Assembly: GCA_024710675.1 (NCBI GenBank)
Contig: JANJUH010000105.1
Span: 1 to 25,269, forward strand
DNA length: 25,269 nucleotides
Direction of reading: 5' to 3'
Source: Lysobacterales bacterium
Lineage (GTDB): Bacteria > Pseudomonadota > Gammaproteobacteria > Xanthomonadales > SZUA-5
Shown: positions 11,743-20,475 of the stretch, one piece after another
Numbering within the stretch: the first letter of the stretch is position 1
Layout: every line of letters begins with the position of its first letter
Made by a program: the position numbers and the translations under genes
The notes under the pieces: generated by a model
Told to the model about the DNA's origin: nothing
Seen by the model: the letters and a program-made list of their open reading frames with translations, nothing else
Databases searched by the model: none

Positions 11743-12198
11743 ATGCGGCTCACGGTTTACTACGACGAATCCTGTCCGCTGTGCCGCGGCGAGATCAACG
11801 CTTTGCGCGTGGCCGACGTGCATCGCGAGGTCGACTGGATCGACTGCTCGGCCGCGGACTATCGCGACGAGGCCTGCGAACGCGCAGGCATCGGGCGCGG
11901 CGAGCTGATGCGGGTGCTGCACCTGCGGAGGGCCGATGGGCGCTGGCTGACCGGACCGGCTGCCTTCGCCCACCTCTACGGCCAGCTCGGCATGCCGGTC
12001 GTCGCCCGCCTGTGGGATCACCCGCTGGTGCGGCCCTTCTGGCGCATCGTCTACCCCTGGGTCGCACGCCATCGGCAGCGCTTGTCTCGGATCGGCATTG
12101 CACGCGCCTTCGCGGCCTGGGTCCATCCGGTCGCGGCACGGGCAGCCGCGCGGCGTGCGCGCTGCACGCCTGCATCCTGCCAGAGGACGACGGCGTAG
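11743..12198 (+). CDS. DCC-family thiol-disulfide oxidoreductase (DUF393, YuxK-like)
   Basis: The 151-residue protein opens with MRLTVYYDESCPLCRGEINAL, the DCC-family signature, with a CPLC motif at residues 11-14 followed by the family's typical pattern. The segment ELMRVLHLRRADGRWLTGPAAF (split about residues 56-78) is also characteristic. The C-terminus contains a Pro-Trp pair and an extra cysteine pair (RCTPASC). The family is predicted to have thiol-disulfide activity, but substrates are not established. Starts at 11704 (GTG) and 11722 (ATG) are also in frame; 11743 is preferred because the conserved domain begins exactly there, though the ribosome binding site is not clear (GGGAAGTGG about 12-20 nt upstream). 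It is divergent from the CPHC/DsbD-like gene. Confidence 0.85.
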   Translation: MRLTVYYDESCPLCRGEINALRVADVHREVDWIDCSAADYRDEACERAGIGRGELMRVLHLRRADGRWLTGPAAFAHLYGQLGMPVVARLWDHPLVRPFWRIVYPWVARHRQRLSRIGIARAFAAWVHPVAARAAARRARCTPASCQRTTA

Positions 12199-12230
12199 CA
12201 TCAGCTGATCCGGATCAGGGTCAGCTCGTG

Positions 12231-12791
12231 ATGGAATCCCCTTACGCTCCACCTCGCACCGAAGTCGCCGACCACCGCGATGTCAGCGACAACGAGGTGG
12301 TGGCTTTGCGCGAGGCGCACATCCGCCACGAGATCCAGCTCAAGTCGGTGGGTACGCTCTACTACCTCGGTGGCGCACTCGCCCTGGTCGCCGGCGTGGT
12401 CATGATCCCGGTCTATCTCGATGCCGACGCCGCGTTCGGCGAGATGATCGGATTGTTTGCGCTGATCTACCTGGGCGCGGGCGCGCTCTCGATCGCCCTG
12501 GGTTACGGCTTTCGCCGCTTGCAGCCCTGGGTGCGCATCCCGGGCGCTCTGCTGTCCGGCATCGGCCTGCTGGCGATCCCGATCGGCACCATCGTCAATG
12601 CCTGGATCCTGTACCTGATGTTCTGCGAGAAGGGACGCACGGTGCTCGCGCCCGAGTACCGGGCAATCGTCATCGCAACCCCCGAGGTGCGCTACCGGCG
12701 CACCATCGGGGACTGGATCGCGGTGATCGTGATCGGCGGCCTGCTGCTCGGCGTGATCGTGCTGATGGCGCTGGCCGGCCTGCGCGGCTGA
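12231..12791 (+). CDS. Small four-helix inner-membrane protein, unknown function
   Basis: The 186-residue protein begins MESPYAPPRTEVADH, a polar proline-containing tail resembling the start of many small membrane proteins of Xanthomonadales. Four hydrophobic segments follow: LYYLGGALALVAGVVMIPVY (about residues 42-62), a second near 75-97, a third around IPGALLSGIGLLAIPIGTIV, and the C-terminal DWIAVIVIGGLLLGVIVLMA. A CEKGRTVLAPEYRAIVIATP loop links the third and fourth. The ATG at 12231 follows the DCC gene by 32 bp with an AGGG 10 nt upstream, so the two may be co-transcribed. An in-frame extension upstream to 11781 lies inside the DCC gene in another frame and is rejected. No function is proposed. 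Its stop lies 6 bp from the convergent stop of the next gene. Confidence 0.75.
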   Translation: MESPYAPPRTEVADHRDVSDNEVVALREAHIRHEIQLKSVGTLYYLGGALALVAGVVMIPVYLDADAAFGEMIGLFALIYLGAGALSIALGYGFRRLQPWVRIPGALLSGIGLLAIPIGTIVNAWILYLMFCEKGRTVLAPEYRAIVIATPEVRYRRTIGDWIAVIVIGGLLLGVIVLMALAGLRG

Positions 12792-12797
12792 GCGGGA

Positions 12798-13976
12798 TCA
12801 GCGCGGACGCGCGATCAGGCCAAGGCCCACGCTGCCGTTGTCGCCGACCAGCACCAACTCGCGCCCGGAGGCCGTGTCGGCGAGCCAGCCGCGGCCGCGG
12901 TAGGGGAGCAGATGTGGCCGGGTGTGGTCGACCAGCTCGAAATCGACGAGGCCGATCGCGCCGTCACCCACTTCGAGGCGACCGCTGAAGTCACATCCAG
13001 TTCCCGAGAAGCTCAGGCAGGCACTGCCGTCGGCAGCGATCGAGAGCGGAAACTCCAGCGCGAAGAACTGCGCGCGCAAGCGCACGTCCCAGTTGCCGGC
13101 GAGCGCCGGCAGAGTCAACGGTGCGACCAGGCTCACGCCTGCGGGCGCCGCGAGCGTCCAGGACTGCGGCTGCGCCGTACTGCCGTTGACCGCACCAAGC
13201 GTCAGCAGCGGCTCGCCGATCGGAACCCAGCTTCCCGCCAGTGCCTCGTGACTCAGGAATCGTTGGCCGGAGAAGGCAAAGGCGCCGAAACTGACCGCTT
13301 GGACATCGAGGGCCACGCCCGCACCGGCAACCGGGCTCGCCCGCAAGACCGACGGCCAGGTGCTGGCCAGCCAGGCCGGGCCTGGAACCAGCGACTCGCC
13401 CCCCGGATTGCGCGAGCGCTCGATCCCCCACAGGCGGCCCTCGCCGTCGACGATGCCCTGGAAAAGCACCGCAGGATTGCCCTGGCCGGAATCGCTGCGA
13501 CCGCTGATGAGGCCTGCCGGCAAGCTGTTCGACGGCGGCAGGCTGCAGGTCGGACTGCGCGCGACCAAAGGCACCATCGGCATGCGTCCCTGGCCGTAGG
13601 CGGGATCATTGGACTGCCAGGCGAACTGCGCCGCGTCGCAAGCCGTGAAATCCAGGCTCGCCGAGCCCCAGGCCGGAAGGCTGACCGTGGCCGGGTCGAA
13701 GTCACCAAAACGCATGCCTGCGGGAGCGTAGACCGGACCGCTGATCGCCCGGCCGCTGACCTGGCCATCGAGGTAAAGCGTCAGCGGTCGCCCTTCCGGG
13801 TCGTAGACATGCCAGATCACCACCGCGCGCGAACTGCCAACGAACTCGATGCTGATGCCATGCCCGGACTGCGCCGGGTTGTACCAGGCGCCCGAGAGGC
13901 TGTCGGGCAGGCCGGCGTGGGCCAGCGAGGCCGCGGCGCACAGGGCAATGGCAAGGACGCAGCGAGACGTGTGCAT
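12798..13976 (-). CDS. Secreted protein with GAWYNPAQSGHGISIEF motif, unknown function
   Basis: The 392-residue product has a signal peptide (MHTSRCVLAIALCAAASLAHA, cleaved before GLPDS). Directly after it comes SLSGAWYNPAQSGHGISIEF, then VVIWHVYDPEGRPLTLYLDG. A W-Y-NPxQSGxG block followed by a YDxxGxPxxL block recurs in secreted proteins of Xanthomonadales and other proteobacteria; its function is not established. The middle part is PAVLFQGIVDGEGRLWGIER, and the end contains ACLSFSGTGCDFSGRLEVGD, with paired cysteines and a beta-rich pattern. The ATG at 13976 is chosen because GGAG lies 9 nt upstream and the signal peptide starts there; ATGs at 13991 and 14027 are alternatives. It stands alone, convergent with the small membrane protein, and separated from the DUF58 operon by 408 bp of repeats. 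Confidence 0.75.
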   Translation of the reverse strand: MHTSRCVLAIALCAAASLAHAGLPDSLSGAWYNPAQSGHGISIEFVGSSRAVVIWHVYDPEGRPLTLYLDGQVSGRAISGPVYAPAGMRFGDFDPATVSLPAWGSASLDFTACDAAQFAWQSNDPAYGQGRMPMVPLVARSPTCSLPPSNSLPAGLISGRSDSGQGNPAVLFQGIVDGEGRLWGIERSRNPGGESLVPGPAWLASTWPSVLRASPVAGAGVALDVQAVSFGAFAFSGQRFLSHEALAGSWVPIGEPLLTLGAVNGSTAQPQSWTLAAPAGVSLVAPLTLPALAGNWDVRLRAQFFALEFPLSIAADGSACLSFSGTGCDFSGRLEVGDGAIGLVDFELVDHTRPHLLPYRGRGWLADTASGRELVLVGDNGSVGLGLIARPR

Positions 13977-14088
13977 TCGATGGAGCTCCATCCGGGGTGA
14001 TGGCGGATCGGATGGACGATGGTTCACAAAGTTCCCGCTGCCGCCCTGGCCTCATTCGAAGACGCCGAACAGCGTCCGGATGAATCCG

Positions 14089-14134
14089 GACCCACAGGCG
14101 CATCGCCAGCCTGTGGGTCGGCATTCATGCCGAC
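14089..14134. repeat. Two overlapping stem-loops (second REP-like family)
   Basis: An 11-bp perfect stem, GACCCACAGGC (14089-14099) against GCCTGTGGGTC (14109-14119), has a 9-nt loop. It overlaps a second palindrome in which GTCGGCAT (14117-14124) pairs with ATGCCGAC (14127-14134) around two bases. The two structures are mutually exclusive because they share three bases (14117-14119). The sequence differs from the GTAGGAGCGC units next to it, so it is a separate repeat type or a terminator-like structure. Confidence 0.6.
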
Positions 14135-14145
14135 GCTCTTGCCAC

Positions 14146-14166
14146 CACTTGCCACTTGCCACTTGC
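14146..14166. repeat. Heptamer tandem repeat CACTTGC x3
   Basis: Three perfect head-to-tail copies of CACTTGC are followed by CACC and preceded by a degenerate copy (CTCTTGC). Such short tandem repeats are prone to slippage. It lies in noncoding DNA, and no function is apparent. Confidence 0.7.
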
Positions 14167-14211
14167 CACCGGCGATTCGAGCACGCGGAAAAGCGCAAAG
14201 CCCGGCCTTTG

Positions 14212-14278
14212 GCAGGAGCGCCCTCGGGCGCGATGACGGCTCGCCGCCAGGTCATTCGCGTCCACAGGGCGCTCCTAC
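14212..14278. repeat. Inverted REP pair
   Basis: A unit beginning GCAGGAGCGCCCTCGGGCGC (14212-14235) faces a shorter inverted unit CAGGGCGCTCCTAC (14265-14278). The first unit has GCAG where the other clusters have GTAG. It is the same family as the cluster beside glgP. Confidence 0.75.
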
Positions 14279-14303
14279 GGGCGTGACGACAGCATGGGCT
14301 GAT

Positions 14304-14370
14304 GTAGGAGCGCCCTTGGGCGCGAAAGGCTTTGCCGCACGGCCTTTTCGCGCGCAGGGCGCGCTCCTGC
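14304..14370. repeat. Inverted REP pair after the DUF58 stop codon
   Basis: A unit beginning GTAGGAGCGCCCTTGGGCGC (14304-14328) faces an inverted unit at 14347-14370 that ends GCGCTCCTGC. The pairing continues inward through GCGAAAGGC and GCCTTTTCGC, so the transcript of the minus-strand operon could fold into one long hairpin. The pair ends 14 nt beyond the DUF58 stop codon, a position suited to transcript-end protection or termination. Confidence 0.75.
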
Positions 14371-14384
14371 GATCGCCACCCGGC

Positions 14385-15742
14385 TCATATCGCCCCGCGC
14401 CGCTTAAGCTCGGTGTAGCGATTGACCAGCGCGATCGGCAATTCGGCGGGTTCGACGTCGAGTGCGGGCAGGCCGGCGGCGGCCAGGCGCGCGAAATTGC
14501 GGCGACGGCGGCTCAGGTAGTCGGCGGTGGCGGCATGCGCGAGTGCATCGTCGAGGCTGCCGACCGGTGATCGCACCAGGTCCTCGAGGATCCGTTCGCG
14601 CAAGGAGGCGAGGACCACCAGATGGCGCTTGCGGATCAGGTCGAGCGCGGGCAACAGGGTGTCGTCGTCCTCGTCGCGCAGGTTGCTCAGGATCACGACC
14701 AGACTGCGTTTGCGCTGGCGTTTCGACAGGCTGATCGCGGCCTCCAGGTAATCGGCCGGGGCCAGCGTGGCTTCGAGGTCCAGGGTGCCTTCGAGCAAGC
14801 CGTCCAGGCAGGCACGCGACTTGCGCGGCGGCAGGTAGCGGTCGACGCCGCCGAAACTCATCAGGCCAACCGCATCACCCTGGCGCACCGCCACGTAGGC
14901 CAGCAGCAGTGCGGCGTCGAGGGCGTGGTCGAGGTGCGACAGCGCGCCATCGCGCGCGTGCATGCGCCGGCTGCAATCGAGCAGCAGGATGATCTGCTGG
15001 TCGCGTTCCTCCCGGTATTCGCGCGACACCAGGCGGCGCATGCGCGCACTGGCCTTCCAGTCGATCTGGCGCGGCGTGTCGCCTTCGCGGTACTCGCGCA
15101 ACTGCTGGAACTCGGTACCCTCGCCGCGCCGGCGCCTGAGCAGCAGCCCCGCCTGCGACAGCCGGTGGTCGGTGGCCAGCAGCGCATAGCGCCGCAGTGC
15201 GGCGAAGTTCGGGTACACCCGCACCGGCTGCCGGGCCTCGATCCGCGCGCGCACCTCGAACAGGCCCAGCGGCGAGGCGATCCAGATCTCGAGGTCCCCG
15301 AAGCACCACGCGCCGCGACGCAAGGGCCGGAGCTGCCAGCGCCAGCGACCGCCTTCGCGGGCACCGAGACGTCCGGCCAGCGGCAAGCCGCGCACGGCAC
15401 AGGAATCCGGCGCGTGGTCGTGGAAACGGAAGTGCAAGGGCTGGCTGTCCTCGTTCTCGATCTCGACCTCGATCTCGGTCTCGACCCCGATCGCCAGCGC
15501 CTCTGCCGTCTGCCGCTTCACTGCAGGCAGGGGCCGCATCCAGGCCATGCCGGCGTCGCTCATCAGGCCCATCACCAGCAGCAGCGCGCTGCCGGCCCAG
15601 ACCGGCTGCAAGACCGGCGCGAAGGACGCGGCGACACCGAGCAACAACCACAGACCGGCCAGGACCAGCGCCGCCCGCGTGGGCACCAGCAGGCGCCGCG
15701 CCGCCGCGGGGACCGCCGTCGGAGCCGGGCGCACGGCGGCCG

Positions 15743-15746
<4 letters not shown>
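14385..15746 (-). CDS. DUF58 domain protein (vWA-like), MoxR partner
   Basis: The 453-residue protein has two N-terminal transmembrane segments (about residues 26-45 and 48-66). A beta-rich domain follows, then the DUF58 signature TEFQQLREYREGDTPRQIDW (about residues 211-230) and KASARMRRLVSREY. The vWA-like part begins at QQIILLLDCSRRMHARD. The canonical DxSxS metal site reads D-C-S-R-R (residues 257-261), so the last serine is absent. DUF58 proteins are regularly encoded beside MoxR AAA ATPases and are thought to be partners or substrates; the molecular role is unsettled. The start is a GTG at 15746 overlapping the MoxR stop (GTGA), with GGAGG about 10 nt upstream. It is the last gene of the six-gene operon. 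Confidence 0.88.
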
Positions 15747-16725
<979 letters not shown>

Positions 16726-16729
<4 letters not shown>

Positions 16730-17943
16730 CTGGGTTCGCTCCCGGATTGGTACAGGGGGTTGGTGGAAGGCCGCCGCGGTTCGAGCGCCAGCAGCAGGGC
16801 GCGACCGGCGCGCGCCAGGGTCAGCAGTTCGGGGCCCTGGCTGGCCGGATCGAAGAGGATTTGCGCATGGCGCCGCGCGAGCTTCAGGCGCTCGACCGCA
16901 AAGCGCACCTGTTCGGGCGGCGCCAGCGCGGCGAGTTCCGGATGGTGCCTTTGCAGGCGTTGCCGGGCCTCGGTGCGCAGCGCGGCGGCGAGCATGGCAT
17001 CACCACCACCGGCGTGGACGAGGCGGCCGCTCGCTGCCAGGTGTTCGCCGAGCCGACGCCGCGCCAGCTCGGGATCGGCGCGCAGGCGACCACGCCGCGG
17101 CATCGCGATCCAGAGGGCGAGCACCACCAGGATGGCGAGGCCCAGCAGGGCCCGCCAGGCGTGCTCGAGCAACCAGGCCAGCAGTCCGGGCAGCTCGGGC
17201 TCGAGGATTACCAGCGCCCGCGGCACGCCGCCCAGGCGCAGCAGTTGCAGCAGGAACTCGGCCTCGTCGTTGCGACCGAGTCCCCAGTTGGTGGCGAAAC
17301 TGATGTCGTTCACCGCGGTGACCCGTCCTGCGCCCAGCCTGAAGTGCAGCGCGCGCACCTCGCCCTGGTCCGCGACCATCAGCCACTCGGCTGCTCCCTC
17401 GATCGAGAGGTCTTCCCCGCCGCGCATGCCCACCCGCAGCGGCTCGCCGTCGACCCAGTCGGCCTCGACGAGTCCAGGGGAGTCGAGCGGCAGCGGATCG
17501 AGCCGGTTGGTGAAATCGCTCCAGTCATCGAAATCCTCTTCGTCCTCGCGCTCGGGCAGTTCCTTGCGGGCGATGCCGAAGGCTTCGAAAAGCGGGTCGT
17601 CGTTGTCGATCGCTTCGGACTCGACGATCAGGTGGCCGCCCTGCCCCACCGCCTGCAGCAGCGCGGCGATGGCGTCCTCGCTGAGGAAGCCGCGCGGAGC
17701 CGCCAGCAGGTAGACACGCCCGGCCGGGTCCGGCAACGGGCGCTCGAAGCCGCGCTGGCGCTGCACCCGGATGTCGAGCCGGCGCAGCATCCGGGTGGCT
17801 GCGAGAAAGCGATCGGCGCGGGCCTCCGCGGCCGGGAACACGATCTCCTGCTCGGACACGCGCTCGTGGGTCGCGAGGAAGCCGATCACGGCCAGCACGG
17901 CCAGCACCAGCACCGCCAGCCCACCCCAGATCGCCCTCCTCAT
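16726..17943 (-). CDS. DUF4350 domain membrane protein
   Basis: The 405-residue protein has an N-terminal transmembrane anchor (about residues 4-24). A large extracytoplasmic-type domain follows with the pattern RVYLLAAPRGFLSEDAIAAL, GGHLIVESEA and GAGRVTAVNDISFATN, typical of DUF4350, a glutamine-amidotransferase-like fold without obvious catalytic residues. A second transmembrane helix, around ALLGLAILVVLALWIAM (about 265-281), precedes a basic, probably cytoplasmic tail. An acidic stretch (EREDEEDFDDW, about 131-141) is notable. The ATG at 17943 forms an ATGA overlap with the DUF4129 gene; an in-frame extension to 17988 lies inside that gene and is rejected. DUF4350 often neighbours MoxR and DUF4129 genes; its function is unknown. 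Confidence 0.82.
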
Positions 17944-19514
17944 GGCGCCTCCGGCGGCGCAACGGCGGCCGCGGGATAGCGCTCGCACAAGGCGGCGATC
18001 TGCGCCGCCTCGGGTACCCGGCCGGCATAGGCGGCCGCACTCCAGGCCGGCAGCAAGTCGCCGAGGAAGCTGCCGAGCACGGGCTCGGTGCGCGCGGCCA
18101 GGCGCCCGACTTCGGACTCGGTCGCCCCGCGCGGTACCACCACCGCGAGCCGGTGCACCAGTTGCGAGAGCACGCCGCGATACAACAAGGACAGCGCCTC
18201 GCGGGCGCGACCCTCCGCCAGCGCGGCACGCGCGGCTGCAGCCACATCATCGGGCAGGCTGGCCGGATCGATGCGCAGGCCGAACAGGGTCGGTGGCGGC
18301 GGTGCGGCACGGCGCTCCGGCAGCGGGGACGGCCCCAGCCGGCGAACCAGCGCGAGCACGACGGCCACGATCAACGCGGCCAGCCCGAGCCAGGCCAGGA
18401 TCCGGATGCCTTCGGCCAGGAAGCCGAAGACCTCGCCCAGCCAGGAGCCGCCAGGTGGCCGCCGACCGTCCTTGTCGGCGTCGCCGATCGGCCGCCAGCG
18501 CATGCGCTCGCGACTGCCGCCGAAGGCCGGATCGGCGAGGATGGCTTCGGCAGCGGCTCGCGCCGGCGTGGCTTGCGGCGTCCAGCCGGGCGAATGCGCT
18601 GCCTCGTCGCCCGGCTTGCCGACCACCAGGACCTCCGCCTCGACCGTGGGCGGCGACTCGCCGGGCTGCTCCGGCTGGGCATGGGCGGCATCGGGCATGC
18701 CTCCGGCCAGACCGACCAGCAGTGCCGCCAGCAGCCAGGCCAGCATCGGCTGTCGTCCGGCCGCGCTGGTACCACTGCCGATGCGACGCAAGGCCAGCTC
18801 GAGATCCCAGCCCTCCAGCTCGATGCGGCGATTCAGGTACAGCGCGAAGCCCGCGGCCACGTAGAAGGGCTCGATTACCAGGATCGCGAGCAGCCAGAGC
18901 AGCGTGTCCGTTGCCGTCCACCACTCGGCATCGAACTCGCCGAAGGCATCGACCGCCGCCTGCGGGAAGAGCTGCACACCGGTGTCGAGGAAGGCCCCGA
19001 TCGTTGCCAGTCCGGTGTAGACGACCATTTCGAGGTTGACCGCCACCAGTGTCAGGGCCGCCGCGTGCGTGCCGCTGCGCTGGCGCAGCAGGCGCCGGCG
19101 GCGACCGGCATCAGCACCACTCTGACGCTCGAGCTGGGCCACCGGCAGGTGGAAGGCGCGCGCCGGATCGAGCCGGCGCCAACTGAGCTGCGCAAAGAGA
19201 TCGGGGCTCAGGATCTCGCGCCAGGCCAGCAGCGTGTCGATGATGCCGGGCGTCGCTCCGAAGGTCGCGCGCGCCAGCACATGCAGCAGGACGCGGTCCC
19301 ACAAGGGCTTCAGCCACCACAGGATCAGGGCTACCACCAGCGGATGCGTCGGCAGGGCCAGCGTCAGCGCCAGCGCGAGGGGCAGGATCAACACCAGCCA
19401 GGGCAGCCAGAGCGCGCGCGCCCAGGTCGCGGCCATGCGAAAGCCCAGGTCGATGGCCGTCCAGGCGCTGCGCGGTCGCAGCGTGATCGCGACCTTATCG
19501 AGCTGCATCGCCAT
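17940..19514 (-). CDS. Multi-pass membrane protein with C-terminal DUF4129 domain
   Basis: The 524-residue protein has about six hydrophobic segments, near residues 36-54, 57-70, 155-180, 205-227, 257-279 and 374-392. The last, about 120-residue, part carries DUF4129-like features: AAARAALAEGRAREALSLLY, RGVLSQLVHRLAVVVPRGAT and ESEVGRLA. The fifth hydrophobic stretch, MLAWLLAALLVGL followed by PDAAHAQ, looks like an internal signal peptide with an AHA-Q site. The gene may therefore be a fusion of two ancestral proteins, a membrane protein and a secreted or anchored DUF4129 protein. The ATG at 19514 is chosen; GTG at 19517 and ATG at 19508 are close alternatives. It overlaps the end of the SpoIIM-like gene by about 20 nt. 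Confidence 0.72.
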   Translation of the reverse strand: MAMQLDKVAITLRPRSAWTAIDLGFRMAATWARALWLPWLVLILPLALALTLALPTHPLVVALILWWLKPLWDRVLLHVLARATFGATPGIIDTLLAWREILSPDLFAQLSWRRLDPARAFHLPVAQLERQSGADAGRRRRLLRQRSGTHAAALTLVAVNLEMVVYTGLATIGAFLDTGVQLFPQAAVDAFGEFDAEWWTATDTLLWLLAILVIEPFYVAAGFALYLNRRIELEGWDLELALRRIGSGTSAAGRQPMLAWLLAALLVGLAGGMPDAAHAQPEQPGESPPTVEAEVLVVGKPGDEAAHSPGWTPQATPARAAAEAILADPAFGGSRERMRWRPIGDADKDGRRPPGGSWLGEVFGFLAEGIRILAWLGLAALIVAVVLALVRRLGPSPLPERRAAPPPPTLFGLRIDPASLPDDVAAAARAALAEGRAREALSLLYRGVLSQLVHRLAVVVPRGATESEVGRLAARTEPVLGSFLGDLLPAWSAAAYAGRVPEAAQIAALCERYPAAAVAPPEAP

Positions 19515-20475
19515 CACGCCCCGAGAAGGCCAGCCAGGACAGGACGACCAGCGCGAACAGCACGCCGACCGCGTACTTCAGCGCAGGCTGCAGCGGCAAT
19601 GGCGAGAAGAAGCCCTCGACCACCGCCGCAGCGGCGAACATCAGCGCGGCGCCACCGATCAGCTCGAAGGCCTTGCGTCCCTCCTCGACCAGCGCCAGCT
19701 TGCGGCTGCGCCCGCCAGGCGCCAGCAGCGCACCGCCGAGCTTGAGACCTGCGGCACCGGAGACGGCGATCGCGATCAGTTCGAGCGCGCTGTGCCCGGC
19801 GACAAAGGAGGCGATCTGCACGCCGAGGCCGACCTGGACCAGGTGGCCGATGATGGTGCCGAGATAGACGCCATTGAAGAGCAGGAACCAGATCGTCCCG
19901 AGGCCCAGCAGGACACCGCCGGCAAAAGTCTGGAAACCGATCCTGACGTTGTTCCAGACGTAGTAGGCGAACATCTGGAACTGGCCCTCGGCCTGGGGGC
20001 GCCCGAGTGCCTCGTTGTCGGGGCTGTACATCGCCTCGATCTGGGCCAGGTCGCTGGCCGGGATCACCACCCGCGCCATGTCCGGCCACCATTGCACGGC
20101 CAGTCCGAGGGTCAGGAAGGGACCGAAGAAGAGCAGGCAGGCCAGCACGAACACCCGCCACTCAGCGCGCAGGCGGCGCGGGAAGCTGATGGTCGCAAAC
20201 GACCAGAGTCCGTGGCTGCGCGGCGGCCTGGCGCCATAGAGCACACGATGCCCCTCGCCCGCGAGCGCCTGCAGGCGCTCGACCAGCGCCGGACTGTAGG
20301 CGCGCGCCCGCGCCAGCGCCAGCTGCTGGCAGAGCGCGCGATAACGGGCGGGAAAATCGTCCGCCGGCGGCGTGCGCGCGCGCAGGCGCCGGGCGGCCGC
20401 GCGCTGGCTGCACAGCCACTGGTCGAACCAGTGCCACTCCTCGCCGTGGCGACGTTCGAATTCAGCCTGACGCAT
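19495..20475 (-). CDS. SpoIIM-family (stage II sporulation protein M-like) membrane protein
   Basis: The 326-residue protein has a polar N-terminal domain of about 100 residues (MRQAEFERRHGEEWHWFDQW) and then about five or more transmembrane segments. It carries the SpoIIM hallmark VAGHSALELIAIAVSGAAGL followed by KLGGALLAPG (about residues 225-254). The NGVYLGTIIGHLV segment is also typical. In sporulating Bacillus, SpoIIM belongs to a peptidoglycan-remodelling complex. No other sporulation gene is present in this Gram-negative-type window, so a sporulation role is unlikely; proteins of this family commonly accompany RDD and MoxR genes. The ATG at 20475 overlaps the RDD stop by 14 nt; a TTG at 20493 is a weaker alternative. 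It ends in TAA, inside the next gene. Confidence 0.85.
   Translation of the reverse strand: MRQAEFERRHGEEWHWFDQWLCSQRAAARRLRARTPPADDFPARYRALCQQLALARARAYSPALVERLQALAGEGHRVLYGARPPRSHGLWSFATISFPRRLRAEWRVFVLACLLFFGPFLTLGLAVQWWPDMARVVIPASDLAQIEAMYSPDNEALGRPQAEGQFQMFAYYVWNNVRIGFQTFAGGVLLGLGTIWFLLFNGVYLGTIIGHLVQVGLGVQIASFVAGHSALELIAIAVSGAAGLKLGGALLAPGGRSRKLALVEEGRKAFELIGGAALMFAAAAVVEGFFSPLPLQPALKYAVGVLFALVVLSWLAFSGRDGDAAR

Larger units (their letters stand above)
13977..14384. other. 408-bp repeat-rich intergenic region
   Basis: This gap separates the end of the MoxR operon (DUF58 stop at 14385) from the secreted-protein gene (start 13976), both on the minus strand. It holds, from left to right, two adjacent hairpins, a short heptamer tandem repeat and two pairs of inverted REP units. 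No coding region could be supported on either strand. The promoter of the secreted-protein gene should lie here, but no clear sigma-70 pair was found. Confidence 0.7.

Noticed and set aside
11781..12230. Upstream extension of the small membrane protein through the DCC gene
   Set aside because: The extension is in a different frame from the DCC gene with its clear CPLC motif. Its translation is Arg-rich, and a better start with a ribosome binding site is at 12231.
19495..20475. SpoIIM-like gene as evidence of a spore-forming organism
   Set aside because: No other sporulation gene is present, and the flanking genes are of gammaproteobacterial type. The family occurs widely in non-sporulating bacteria next to RDD and MoxR genes.
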